A program made the translations under genes and the position numbers. Positions 8,030 to 16,291 of a stretch of DNA of 64,000 nucleotides are shown one piece after another; within the stretch, counting starts at the first letter, position 1; the number at the start of each line of letters is the position of its first letter. The notes beneath the pieces are model-generated. The model had not been told where the DNA came from. It did no database searches and saw only the letters and a program-made list of their open reading frames with translations. This DNA comes from Microbacteriaceae bacterium VKM Ac-2855 (GTDB lineage Bacteria > Actinomycetota > Actinomycetes > Actinomycetales > Microbacteriaceae). The DNA is taken from the NCBI GenBank assembly GCA_013204985.1, contig JABMLG010000006.1, forward strand, positions 62,001-126,000. Direction: 5' to 3'.

Positions 8030-8338
8030 TCAGACCAGTGTCGGCGTGCGACCCGAGAGCATGCCTTCGAGACGCTCGTCGTCGCGCGCCGCGCGTGCAC
8101 GACCGATCAGAGCATCCGCTGCGACGACGACGCCGGCGGTGACCACCAGAGTGATCACCCAGATCCACCCGCCGTCCCAGGTCAGTCCCATCCAGGTGAG
8201 AGCGACCCAGAGGACAGCGGCGACGGTACCGCCGATCGCCGGCACCAGCACGGAGCCGTGCAGGATCCGGTGGGGCAGCAGGTATCGGGCGCCGAGCCCG
8301 AGGAGCACACCACCGAGGGTGATGAAGAGGAGTTCCAT
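8030..8338 (-). CDS. Small membrane protein, 3 TM segments, unknown function
   Basis: The 102-residue protein begins MELLFITLGGVLLGLGARYL at the ATG 8336-8338. It has three hydrophobic helices (about 3-17, 27-45, 53-75), then a basic cytoplasmic tail. The ORF stays open further upstream but overlaps the DUF3107 coding sequence, and the hydrophobic protein clearly starts at 8338, 28 bp after the DUF3107 stop. The pair is probably cotranscribed. No functional family recognised. Confidence 0.75.
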   Translation of the reverse strand: MELLFITLGGVLLGLGARYLLPHRILHGSVLVPAIGGTVAAVLWVALTWMGLTWDGGWIWVITLVVTAGVVVAADALIGRARAARDDERLEGMLSGRTPTLV

Positions 8339-8366
8339 CTCAGCGGTCGGCTTCGAGGAGTGCTCT

Positions 8367-8591
8367 TCAGGCCACGAAACCGACGCGGCGCGACTCTTCG
8401 CTGCCGACCTCGACGAACGCGATGGTGTCGGTGGGGATGATGTAGATCTTCCCCTTCTCATCGCGGAGTCGGAGGACCTTGGCCCCGGCCTCCAGGGCGG
8501 CGGTGACGTTCTTCTCGACCTCGCCCACGGACATCGAGGACTCGAAGTTGAGTTCGCGGGGGGTGTTGACGATACCGATACGGATTTCCAC
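8367..8591 (-). CDS. DUF3107 protein (TB9.4/Rv3208A family)
   Basis: The 74-residue protein starts at a GTG (8589-8591): MEIRIGIVNTPRELNFESSM, then SVGEVEKNVTAALEAG and the conserved C-terminal IIPTDTIAFVEVGSEE. This matches the small actinobacterial DUF3107 family, whose M. tuberculosis member (TB9.4) lies in the same neighbourhood. Function is unknown; the ubiquitin-sized alpha/beta sequence suggests a compact cytoplasmic protein. A GAAAGG Shine-Dalgarno lies 7 nt before the start. A very long antisense frame through this gene and AdnA is an artefact. Confidence 0.9.
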   Translation of the reverse strand: MEIRIGIVNTPRELNFESSMSVGEVEKNVTAALEAGAKVLRLRDEKGKIYIIPTDTIAFVEVGSEESRRVGFVA

Positions 8592-8750
8592 CAGTGTGCC
8601 TTTCGGAAGGGTCGGGAATGCGTTACTCAGACTATGGCACGGGCTCGTGACGGGGACGCGTGGTTCGCGCTGAGCGGATCGGCAGGTCACCATGAAGCAG
8701 CGGATCGGGGCGGGACGGCGATGCATCCGCTCGATGTCGGTGGTCGCGTT

Positions 8751-8756
8751 TAGCGT
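8751..8756 (+). promoter_or_regulatory. -10 element TAGCGT, leaderless promoter of adnA-adnB
   Basis: TAGCGT is 6 nt before the GTG at 8763; no Shine-Dalgarno. The 171 bp from 8592 to 8762 holds this and the divergent DUF3107 promoter region; I see no gene in it. Confidence 0.5.
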
Positions 8757-8762
8757 GTTCGC

Positions 8763-11700
8763 GTGAGCATCAAGGGATTCCGGAACGGTACGCAGCCGGC
8801 GGTGAGCGCGCCGATCGAACTCGACGCGGCGCAGTCCGCCGTGCTCGCTCTGGCCGACGGTGCCAGCGCCGCCGTGCTCGGTGCCCCCGGCTCCGGCAAG
8901 ACCACCACCCTGGTCGAGCTCATCGCCGAGCGCGTCCTCGGCCGCGGATGGTCGCCCGATGCGGTGGTCGCCCTCGCCGCGAACCGCGTTGTCGCTACGC
9001 GGCTGCGCGACCGCCTGGCTCTTCGTCTCGGGGTGCTCAGTCGCGGCCCGCTCGCGCGCACCGCGACCTCGCTCGCCTTCGAGGCGGTCACCGCGGCGGC
9101 GAAGTCGCTCGGGCTCGATCGTCCGACCCTGTTGACGGGCGGTGAGCAGGATGCCGTACTCGCCGAGCTGCTCGAGGGTCACCTCGTCGACGGCACCGGC
9201 CCGCGCTGGCCCGACGAGCTCTCCGCCGAGGTGCGTCGGCTCCGGGCCTTCCGCACCGAGCTGCGGGAGTTCGGAATGCGCGCCACCGAGCGCGGTCTGT
9301 CCGTCGACGACGTGCGATCGCTCGGCACCACCTTCGATCGACCGGAGTGGCTCGCCGCGGCCGAGACGCTCGAGGAGTACCGCGCGGTGGTCGACGCGAT
9401 GGCGGAGATCGGCGGCGAGAAGCTCGATGCGGCCGAGTTCGCGGCGTTCGCGGCCCGGGCGATCCGCGACGGCGAGGCGGGCGAGCGCATCGACGCGCTG
9501 CGCCTGGTCGTGGTCGACGATCTGCAGGAGGCCAGCGAATCCACGATCGTGCTGCTGCGCGCCCTCGCCGAGCGTGGTGTCGCGGTGATCGCTTTCGGCG
9601 ACCCTGATATCGCCACCAGCGCGTTCCGCGGCGGCGAGGGCGACACGCTCGGCCGCTTCGCCGAGCGGATCGGCGTGCCCTCGGCGTCGAGTCTGGTCCT
9701 CGACCGCGTGCACCGCCACGGCGGTGCCCTGCGAGAACTCATCGCGCGCACCACGCAACGCGTCGGAGCCGCGGCGGGCGGGCGGCAGCGTGCCGCGCAC
9801 GGTCACGATCGCGCCGATGTGCTGGAGCCGTTGATCACCCTGCGTGCCGCCACTCCTGCACGCGAGGTCGCCGCCCTGGCCCGCATCCTGCGCGAGCGGC
9901 ACCTGCGCGACGGCGTCGCGTGGCGCGACATGGCGGTCGTCGTCCGCTCGGGTGCGGCCGTCGCTCCGCTCACCAAGGCGCTCGCGATCGCGGAGGTGCC
10001 GACCCGTTCCGTGCTCGCGGGTCGCGCTCTTCGCGAAGACCACTCGGCCCGCGCCCTGCTGCTGCTGGTCGCGGTCGCGATCGACGCGCATCCGCTCGAT
10101 GCCGAGTGCGCGCTCGAACTCCTTCTCGGCCCGTTCGGCGGTATCGATCGGCTCGGGCTGCGCCGGCTGCGGCTCGCCCTGCGCGCCGAGGAACTCGCCG
10201 GTGGCGGGATCCGTCCCAGCGACCCGCTGCTGGTGGAGGCGCTCGCCGCTCCCGGTCGCTTCGCGACGATCGACACGGCCGTCGCGCGGCGGGCCGAGCG
10301 CCTCGCCACCACGATCGATCGTGTGCGACGCCGGCACGCCGAGAACGGCTCGATCGAGGAGCTGCTGTGGACCGCCTGGGAGTCGAGTCGACTCTCCGCA
10401 TCCTGGTACGACGCGGCCCTGGGTACCGGCTTGGCGGCGGCGGAAGCCAACCGCAATCTCGACGGTGTCGTCGCCCTCTTCAGCGCCGCGCGGCGTTTCG
10501 TGGAGCGATCGCCCCGGCATTCGGCGGCGGGTTTCGTCGACGAGATCCTCTACGCCGAGGTGCCGGAGGACACGCTGGCTCCGCAATCCACCGAGGACGC
10601 CGTTCTCGTCGGCACCCCGTCCTCCGTCGTCGGATTGGAGTTCGACGTCGTTGTGGTCGCCCGGTTGCAGGACGGCGTCTGGCCGAACCTGCGTCTGCGG
10701 GGCTCGCTGCTCGACCCTGCCGGGCTCGTCGACGCGGCCGCCGGGCGGGCGGCGGACGTCATCGATCGGCGCAAACTGACCCTCGACGACGAGCTGCGGA
10801 TGTTCGCCCTCGCGACCTCGCGTGCCCGGCGCCAGCTGGTACTCAGTGCGGTCGCGGGCGACGACGAGACGCCCTCGATGTTCTTCCGTCTGGTGCCGGA
10901 GGCGGCGGTGGCCGCTCCCGACACCGCGGGCTACGCGCTGTCGTTGCGCGGCGCCGTCTCCGCGCTTCGTCGCTCGTTGACCACCCCCGGCGTGATCGAC
11001 GTCCGCGCGGCGCGTGCGCTGCGGGCGCTCGCGGACGCCGACGTTGCCGGCGCCGATCCCTCGAGTTGGCACGGTCTCCTCGAGCCGTCGAGCACGGCCC
11101 CGCTCTACGCGCTGGACGATCCCGAGAATCCCGTGATCGTCAGCCCGTCCAAGCTCGAGGCGTTCGAGGCCTCCCCGCTGAACTGGTTCGTCGACACGGT
11201 CTCGGGCTCCACAACGAGCACCGCGATGGGAGTGGGCACGCTCGTGCACTGGGTGCTCGAGAACGCCGTCGACTCCGATGCCGAAGCGCTCTGGCACGCG
11301 ATGGAGGGGCGTTGGCAGGAGCTGGTGTTCGAGGCGCCGTGGCTCGCCGAGCGGCAGAAGCGGGCGACGCGCATCCTCATCGACGGCCTCGCCGACTATC
11401 TCAGCGACTTCGAGCGGGGTGGCGGGGAGGCGATCGGCACGGAGCAGTCGTTCCAGCTCGATGTCGCGCCGGCACGCGTGCGCGGTTCGATCGATCGGGT
11501 CGAGCGCGGTCGCGACGGCACCGTCACCATCGTCGACCTGAAGACCGGGAGATCGCACCCGACGGCCGCGGCGGTCGGCGAGCACGCGCAGCTCGGCAGC
11601 TACCAGCTCGCTGTCGCGGAGGGCGCGATCGAAGCGGCCGGGGTATCGGGCGGGAGATCGGGCGGCGCGAAACTGCTCTACGTCGCCGGTGGGGTGCGTG

Positions 11701-11915
11701 GCAAGCGTTACCGCGAGATCGTGCAGGATCAGTACGGCGAGGAGGAGCTCGAGCGGCTTCGTGAGCGGATCCGTCGGGCCGCGATCGGTATGGCGGCTGC
11801 CGAGTTCCTCGGGTTGCTCGACAGCACCCCGTTCACACCCGGCGACGCCCTGCGTTACAGCATCCACACGGTGCCCGAGGTATCGGGCTCCGGCACCATG
11901 GAGGAGCCGGCATGA
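8763..11915 (+). CDS. adnA: AdnA-like helicase-nuclease subunit (UvrD/RecB family)
   Basis: The 1050-residue protein is the first gene of an AdnAB pair. In mycobacteria AdnAB is the heterodimeric motor-nuclease that resects double-strand breaks. The Walker A motif is GAPGSGKTT (about 40-48); motif II reads VVVDDLQEA, not the usual DExxD; motif III GDPDIATSAFRGG. Around residue 620, TPSSVVGLEFDVVVV replaces the usual HxxKGLEW motif, so the motor is partly degenerate, a trait I recall in AdnA homologues. The C-terminal PD-(D/E)XK nuclease shows GSIDRVERG, then VDLKTGR and HAQLGSYQLA (about 905-955). The GTG start fits a leaderless promoter. The stop overlaps adnB by 4 bp. Confidence 0.9.
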   Translation: MSIKGFRNGTQPAVSAPIELDAAQSAVLALADGASAAVLGAPGSGKTTTLVELIAERVLGRGWSPDAVVALAANRVVATRLRDRLALRLGVLSRGPLARTATSLAFEAVTAAAKSLGLDRPTLLTGGEQDAVLAELLEGHLVDGTGPRWPDELSAEVRRLRAFRTELREFGMRATERGLSVDDVRSLGTTFDRPEWLAAAETLEEYRAVVDAMAEIGGEKLDAAEFAAFAARAIRDGEAGERIDALRLVVVDDLQEASESTIVLLRALAERGVAVIAFGDPDIATSAFRGGEGDTLGRFAERIGVPSASSLVLDRVHRHGGALRELIARTTQRVGAAAGGRQRAAHGHDRADVLEPLITLRAATPAREVAALARILRERHLRDGVAWRDMAVVVRSGAAVAPLTKALAIAEVPTRSVLAGRALREDHSARALLLLVAVAIDAHPLDAECALELLLGPFGGIDRLGLRRLRLALRAEELAGGGIRPSDPLLVEALAAPGRFATIDTAVARRAERLATTIDRVRRRHAENGSIEELLWTAWESSRLSASWYDAALGTGLAAAEANRNLDGVVALFSAARRFVERSPRHSAAGFVDEILYAEVPEDTLAPQSTEDAVLVGTPSSVVGLEFDVVVVARLQDGVWPNLRLRGSLLDPAGLVDAAAGRAADVIDRRKLTLDDELRMFALATSRARRQLVLSAVAGDDETPSMFFRLVPEAAVAAPDTAGYALSLRGAVSALRRSLTTPGVIDVRAARALRALADADVAGADPSSWHGLLEPSSTAPLYALDDPENPVIVSPSKLEAFEASPLNWFVDTVSGSTTSTAMGVGTLVHWVLENAVDSDAEALWHAMEGRWQELVFEAPWLAERQKRATRILIDGLADYLSDFERGGGEAIGTEQSFQLDVAPARVRGSIDRVERGRDGTVTIVDLKTGRSHPTAAAVGEHAQLGSYQLAVAEGAIEAAGVSGGRSGGAKLLYVAGGVRGKRYREIVQDQYGEEELERLRERIRRAAIGMAAAEFLGLLDSTPFTPGDALRYSIHTVPEVSGSGTMEEPA

Positions 11916-14900
11916 GTGACACGTTCCTCTTCGATCTCAACGCGCTCGACGAGGTCGAGCCGCGTCGCGGTGTCGACGCCGTCGAGATCGCCGATGCCCT
12001 CGGCAAGCCGCACCCGACGGCGGAGCAGCGGGCCGTGATCGAATCGCCCCTCGAGCCGGCGCTCGTCGTCGCCGGCGCGGGCAGCGGCAAGACCGAGACG
12101 ATGGCCAACCGGGTGCTCTGGTTGCTCGCCAACGGCCGGGTCCGCCCGTCGGAAGTGCTGGGTCTCACCTTCACCCGCAAGGCGGCCGGCGAGCTGGGCG
12201 AACGCATCACCGAGCGGATCGCTCAGCTCGGCCGGGCCGGGCTGCTGCCGACCGAACCGGGCGGCGAGCCCGACCCGTTCGAGGCGCCGACGGTCTCGAC
12301 CTACAACGCCTTCGCCAACACGATCTTCCGCGACAACGCGGTGCTGATCGGCCGCGAGGGCGACGCGACCGTGCTCTCGGAGGCCTCCGCGTGGCACCTC
12401 GCTCGCGGTCTCGTGATCGACAGCGACGACGAGTCGATCGGCTCGCTCGACAAAGGTGTCGACCAGCTGACCGACGTCGTGATCGCCCTGGCGCACGATC
12501 TCAGCGACAACCTCGCCGACCCGGCCGCCGTGGCCCGCTTCGCCGAGGAGTTCATCCGCATCGAGCAGTTGCCGCGCGGGGGTCGCGGCAGCGGGAGCTA
12601 CGCGGATGTCCGCAGCGCCGTCACCGCGGTCGGGGCGCTGCCCGTGCTCACCCGACTGGCGACCCGCTTCCAGCAGGCGAAAGCCGAGCGCGGCTTCGTG
12701 GAGTTCGCCGATCAGGTCGCGCTCGCGCTCGACATCGTCGGGCGCGTTCCGCGCGTCGCGCGCGAGTTGCGGCAGCAGTACCGCGTCGTGCTTCTGGACG
12801 AGTACCAGGACACCAGCGTGATGCAGACCCGGCTGCTCTCGCAGCTCTTCCGCGGCCACGGCGTGATGGCGGTGGGCGATCCGCACCAGTCCATCTACGG
12901 CTGGCGTGGGGCGAGCGCGGCGAACCTCGGCCGTTTCGCGGTCGACTTCCGCGCGGCATCCGGGGCGAGCTACACCTTGCGCACCAGCTGGCGCAACGGC
13001 CACGCGATCCTCGACGCGGCGAACACGATCGTGGCTCCGCTCTCGGCGGCGAGCCCGGTGCGCGTGGAGTCGCTCGTCGCGGGTCCCGTCGCCAGCCATC
13101 GTCCGATCGATCTCGTCTTCCCCGAGACGATCGACGAGGAGGCCGAGACGGTCGCCGACTGGTTCCTGCAACGCCTGAACGAGACCGGCGCGGGCGAGCA
13201 GCCGCCGTCGGCCGCGATGCTGTTCCGGGTCCGCGCCCACATGGAGCGCTTCGCGGGCGCATTGGGCCGCCGCGGCATCCCGTTCCACATCCTCGGTATC
13301 GGCGGGCTGCTGCGCCAACCCGAGATCGTCGACCTGGTGTGCGCCCTGACGGTCATCGACGATCCCGCTGCGGGCAGCGAGCTGCTCCGGCTGCTCGCCG
13401 GCTCCCGCTGGCGGATCGGTGTGCGTGATCTGCGCGCTCTGCGCGACCTGGCCTCCTGGCTCGCCGCGCGCGATCACGCGCAACGACTGCTCGCCCCCGA
13501 GGTGCGCGAGCGGATGCGCGCCTCGGTCACCGAGGGGGAGGGCGGCTCGATCGTCGAGGCACTCGATTTCATCGCGAGTCGTCGTGACGACGACCACTCC
13601 GCATTCGCCGAGTTCAGCGCCGAGGGCCTTCGTCGCCTCCGCGACGCGGGTGAGCTGTTCGCGCGACTGCGCGCCCGGACCGGTCTCGACCTGCTCGACC
13701 TGGTCACCCTGGTCGAGCAGGAGCTCGATCTCGACGTCGAGGTCGCGGCCAACGAGTCGCGCAGCGACGGTCGGGCGAACCTCGAGGCGTTCCTCGGTGC
13801 CGCCGCCGATTACCTCCAGGCCGACGACCGAGGTGGCAGCGGCGGCGCCTCCTTACGAGGCTTCCTGCGATGGCTCGTCCTCGCCGACAAGCGCGACGGC
13901 ATCTCGCCGCGTCCCGAGGACCCTCAGCCGGGCACCGTGCAACTGCTGACGATCCACGGCTCGAAGGGCCTCGAATGGGACCTCGTCGCCGTGCCCCGCC
14001 TCGTCGAGGGTGAGTCGCCCAGTCGGCCGAAGGAGGGTTCGAACGGCTGGTTGCGGTTCGGCGGCATGCCGTTCGCCTTCCGCGGAGACGCCGCCGAGGT
14101 GCCCGATCTACGCTGGCGCACGCTCGACACGCAGAAGGACTTCGTCGACGAGAAGGAGCGCTTCGCCGCGGAACTGCTGGTGCGCCATATCGCGGAGGAG
14201 CGCCGACTCGCCTATGTCGCCGTCACCCGCGCCCGGCACCACCTGCTGCTCAGCGGTTCGTGGTGGGCCGGCCAGACCAAGCCCCGCGGCCCCGGGCTGT
14301 TCCTGCGCGACCTCGAGAGCGCGGGCGTGATCGGCACGCTTCCGGTGGAACCCGCCGACGCGGAGAACCCGCTGCAGGACGACGCGCGCACCTTCCGCTG
14401 GCCGCACGATCCACTGGGGGAGCGCGGCCCGCGCGTTCGCCGAGCCGCCGAGCTGGTGCGCTCCGCGCCGCCGTCCTTGGAAGGCCCGCTGGGCGCCGAA
14501 CTCGCGCTCCTCCTTGCCGAACGCGAGGCTCGACTCCGTGCCGCGGAGTACGTGGTGCTGCCGGCCCGGGTGCCGGCCTCCCGATTCAAGGACATCGTCA
14601 GCGAGCCGGCGACCGTCGCGGCGCAACTGCGCCGTCCGATGCCCGAGCGTCCCTACCGGCAGACCCGGTTGGGCACGATGTTCCACTCCTGGGTCGAGAA
14701 CCGGTACGGCATCCGCGGAGCCGCGGAAGCGGTCGATGTCTTCCCCGACGAGATCGACGGCTTCGACGAGTCGCGCATCGACGATGACGGCATGCGCGCG
14801 CTGATGGCCACCTTCGAGCGCAGCGAGTGGGCGGGTCGTCGCCCCGACGCCGTCGAGATCGAGATCCACCTCGAACTCGCCGGGCACATCGTCGTGTGCA

Positions 14901-15178
14901 AGCTCGACGCCGTGTACGAGACGGCCGGCGGCTACCAGATCGTCGACTGGAAGACGGGTCGGGCTCCGAAGGACGCGCGCGACCTGGAGCTCAAGCAGTT
15001 CCAGCTCGCGCTCTACCGTCTGGCGTTCGCGCAGTGGCGAGGCATCCCGGTCGAGTCGATCGACGCGGTCTTCTACTTCGTGGCCGACGACCTGGTCGTG
15101 CGTCCCGAACGCTTCTACTCCGAGCGGGAGCTCTCGGACGCGCTCTCCTCGGCGACGGGTTCCAAGCCGCGACCGTGA
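11912..15178 (+). CDS. adnB: AdnB-like helicase-nuclease subunit (UvrD/RecB family)
   Basis: The 1088-residue protein is the partner of AdnA, translationally coupled through an ATGA overlap. Motor motifs are intact: Walker A VAGAGSGKTET (about 50-60), GLTFTRKAAGEL, LLDEYQDTS (about 294), GDPHQSIYGWRGA (about 318), TIHGSKGLEWDLVAV (about 680) and AYVAVTRAR (about 768). The C-terminal nuclease has CKLDAVYE, then IVDWKTGR and LKQFQLALYRLA (about 995-1045), the catalytic Asp and DWK signatures of RecB-type nucleases. Unlike AdnA the motor is canonical, so AdnB probably drives translocation. The 3' end overlaps the convergent phosphotransferase gene by 64 bp. Confidence 0.92.
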   Translation: MSDTFLFDLNALDEVEPRRGVDAVEIADALGKPHPTAEQRAVIESPLEPALVVAGAGSGKTETMANRVLWLLANGRVRPSEVLGLTFTRKAAGELGERITERIAQLGRAGLLPTEPGGEPDPFEAPTVSTYNAFANTIFRDNAVLIGREGDATVLSEASAWHLARGLVIDSDDESIGSLDKGVDQLTDVVIALAHDLSDNLADPAAVARFAEEFIRIEQLPRGGRGSGSYADVRSAVTAVGALPVLTRLATRFQQAKAERGFVEFADQVALALDIVGRVPRVARELRQQYRVVLLDEYQDTSVMQTRLLSQLFRGHGVMAVGDPHQSIYGWRGASAANLGRFAVDFRAASGASYTLRTSWRNGHAILDAANTIVAPLSAASPVRVESLVAGPVASHRPIDLVFPETIDEEAETVADWFLQRLNETGAGEQPPSAAMLFRVRAHMERFAGALGRRGIPFHILGIGGLLRQPEIVDLVCALTVIDDPAAGSELLRLLAGSRWRIGVRDLRALRDLASWLAARDHAQRLLAPEVRERMRASVTEGEGGSIVEALDFIASRRDDDHSAFAEFSAEGLRRLRDAGELFARLRARTGLDLLDLVTLVEQELDLDVEVAANESRSDGRANLEAFLGAAADYLQADDRGGSGGASLRGFLRWLVLADKRDGISPRPEDPQPGTVQLLTIHGSKGLEWDLVAVPRLVEGESPSRPKEGSNGWLRFGGMPFAFRGDAAEVPDLRWRTLDTQKDFVDEKERFAAELLVRHIAEERRLAYVAVTRARHHLLLSGSWWAGQTKPRGPGLFLRDLESAGVIGTLPVEPADAENPLQDDARTFRWPHDPLGERGPRVRRAAELVRSAPPSLEGPLGAELALLLAEREARLRAAEYVVLPARVPASRFKDIVSEPATVAAQLRRPMPERPYRQTRLGTMFHSWVENRYGIRGAAEAVDVFPDEIDGFDESRIDDDGMRALMATFERSEWAGRRPDAVEIEIHLELAGHIVVCKLDAVYETAGGYQIVDWKTGRAPKDARDLELKQFQLALYRLAFAQWRGIPVESIDAVFYFVADDLVVRPERFYSERELSDALSSATGSKPRP

Positions 15179-16179
15179 GCCGATCCGGTGCGGGCGCCGG
15201 GCGTGTTCGCGAGGAGTTCCTCGACCTCCGAGATCTCGAGGATCGGGCCGGTCTCCGTCGAGAGCGGTGCGGACAGGTCGCTGAGCACGCTGTCGACCAG
15301 GGTGTCCAGCATCACGACGGCGTCGTCGATGATCGCGTCGTCGCCGACCTCGGTGCCGTGCAGCAGCCAGCGCGCCAACTCGAGTTCGGCGTAGAGCTGG
15401 GCGCGCTGCCGGATCAGACGGTCGACCGCGCCGGCGCGCATCCGCCCGTAGGCCGCGAGTGCCGTGCCCGATCCCGCGGCTCCGAGCAGCCAGTGCAGGT
15501 CGCGCGCAGGGTCGCCCACCCGCAACGCCGCCCAGCCGAGCACACCCGCGACGGTGTCGCCCGAGCGGAGGAACGAATCGACGGTCATCGAGCCGTGCAC
15601 GACGGTCGGGTCGAATTGCCAGAGCTCTCCATCCGAAGAGGCGGCCTCCCAGCGTGAAACCAGGGCCGCCGGCACATGGCCGGTGTCTGCCGCGCGCTCG
15701 ATCACCGCGACAGCCTCGTTCACGCACTCGCGCGCGCTGAGAACCGGCAGACCGGCCTCGCCGATGAAGGCGTTCGGCAGGGCGTGCACGGCACCGATCG
15801 CGCGTCCGATCGAGTCCGCGAGGCCCGACCCGGGCGAGACGTCCTCGAGCTGCACCACGTCGCCCTCGAGGTAGTCGTAGACGACCGCACGGGTGCCGTC
15901 GTAGCGGGTCTGGCCCACGTAATTCTGCACATCGAAGGGGAGCCGGCTGCGGATCCCGGCGCTCAGAGCGCGCAGCGCGATCAGGTCGCCCAGCTGCTCC
16001 TGCTCGGCCAGAGGCGAGGTGGGCACGCGGATGACGAGGTGTCTTCCATCGGCGTCGGTGAGCAACGCGGAGTCGAAATCGCCGTGCGAGGAATTGGTGA
16101 ACGGCCGGGTCGCGGAGACGTCGAGTCCGGCGACGGCCGAGGTCGCCAGCGCGGCTAGAGTGAGGTGGGATCTGGCCAT
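15115..16179 (-). CDS. Aminoglycoside/macrolide phosphotransferase-fold protein, catalytically degenerate
   Basis: The 354-residue protein has an APH/choline-kinase fold: N-lobe strands (HLVIRVPTSPLAEQEQLGDL), RAVVYDYLEGD hinge and a C-lobe. The catalytic loop, normally HGDxxxxN, reads VVHGSMTVDSFL, so the base Asp and the Asn are Ser. The metal-binding IDW motif reads VLGWAALRVGDPARDLHWLL, so its Asp is Gly. All three are required for phosphate transfer in known members, so this is probably a pseudokinase or uses another chemistry. The ATG at 16179 is 7 nt from a TAACCT -10 element. The last 21 codons are antisense to adnB. The slot corresponds to Rv3200c, a channel gene in mycobacteria. Confidence 0.8.
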   Translation of the reverse strand: MARSHLTLAALATSAVAGLDVSATRPFTNSSHGDFDSALLTDADGRHLVIRVPTSPLAEQEQLGDLIALRALSAGIRSRLPFDVQNYVGQTRYDGTRAVVYDYLEGDVVQLEDVSPGSGLADSIGRAIGAVHALPNAFIGEAGLPVLSARECVNEAVAVIERAADTGHVPAALVSRWEAASSDGELWQFDPTVVHGSMTVDSFLRSGDTVAGVLGWAALRVGDPARDLHWLLGAAGSGTALAAYGRMRAGAVDRLIRQRAQLYAELELARWLLHGTEVGDDAIIDDAVVMLDTLVDSVLSDLSAPLSTETGPILEISEVEELLANTPGARTGSAHGRGLEPVAEESASESSRSE

Positions 16180-16186
16180 GGGTTCT

Positions 16187-16192
16187 AGGTTA
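16187..16192 (-). promoter_or_regulatory. -10 element TAACCT, leaderless promoter
   Basis: TAACCT on the minus strand is 7 nt from the ATG at 16179, with no Shine-Dalgarno. Confidence 0.5.
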
Positions 16193-16291
16193 GGTCGCTC
16201 GGCGCCCGACAGCCCGGCGCGCCACGCGCGGCCCGGCGGATCCCCGGAGCGATCCGCTCCCGCGCCTCCCGTTCGCCCGAGAAAGGCCTCC

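Noticed and set aside
8367-11867. Open frame of 1166 codons antisense to adnA
   Set aside because: Only its last 75 codons (8367-8591) are a real gene (DUF3107). The rest is Arg/Gly/Asp-rich sequence mirroring adnA codon bias in high-GC DNA.
14108-15727. Minus-strand frame of 539 codons across the adnB 3' end
   Set aside because: It is the antisense of adnB and a wrong frame of the phosphotransferase-like gene.
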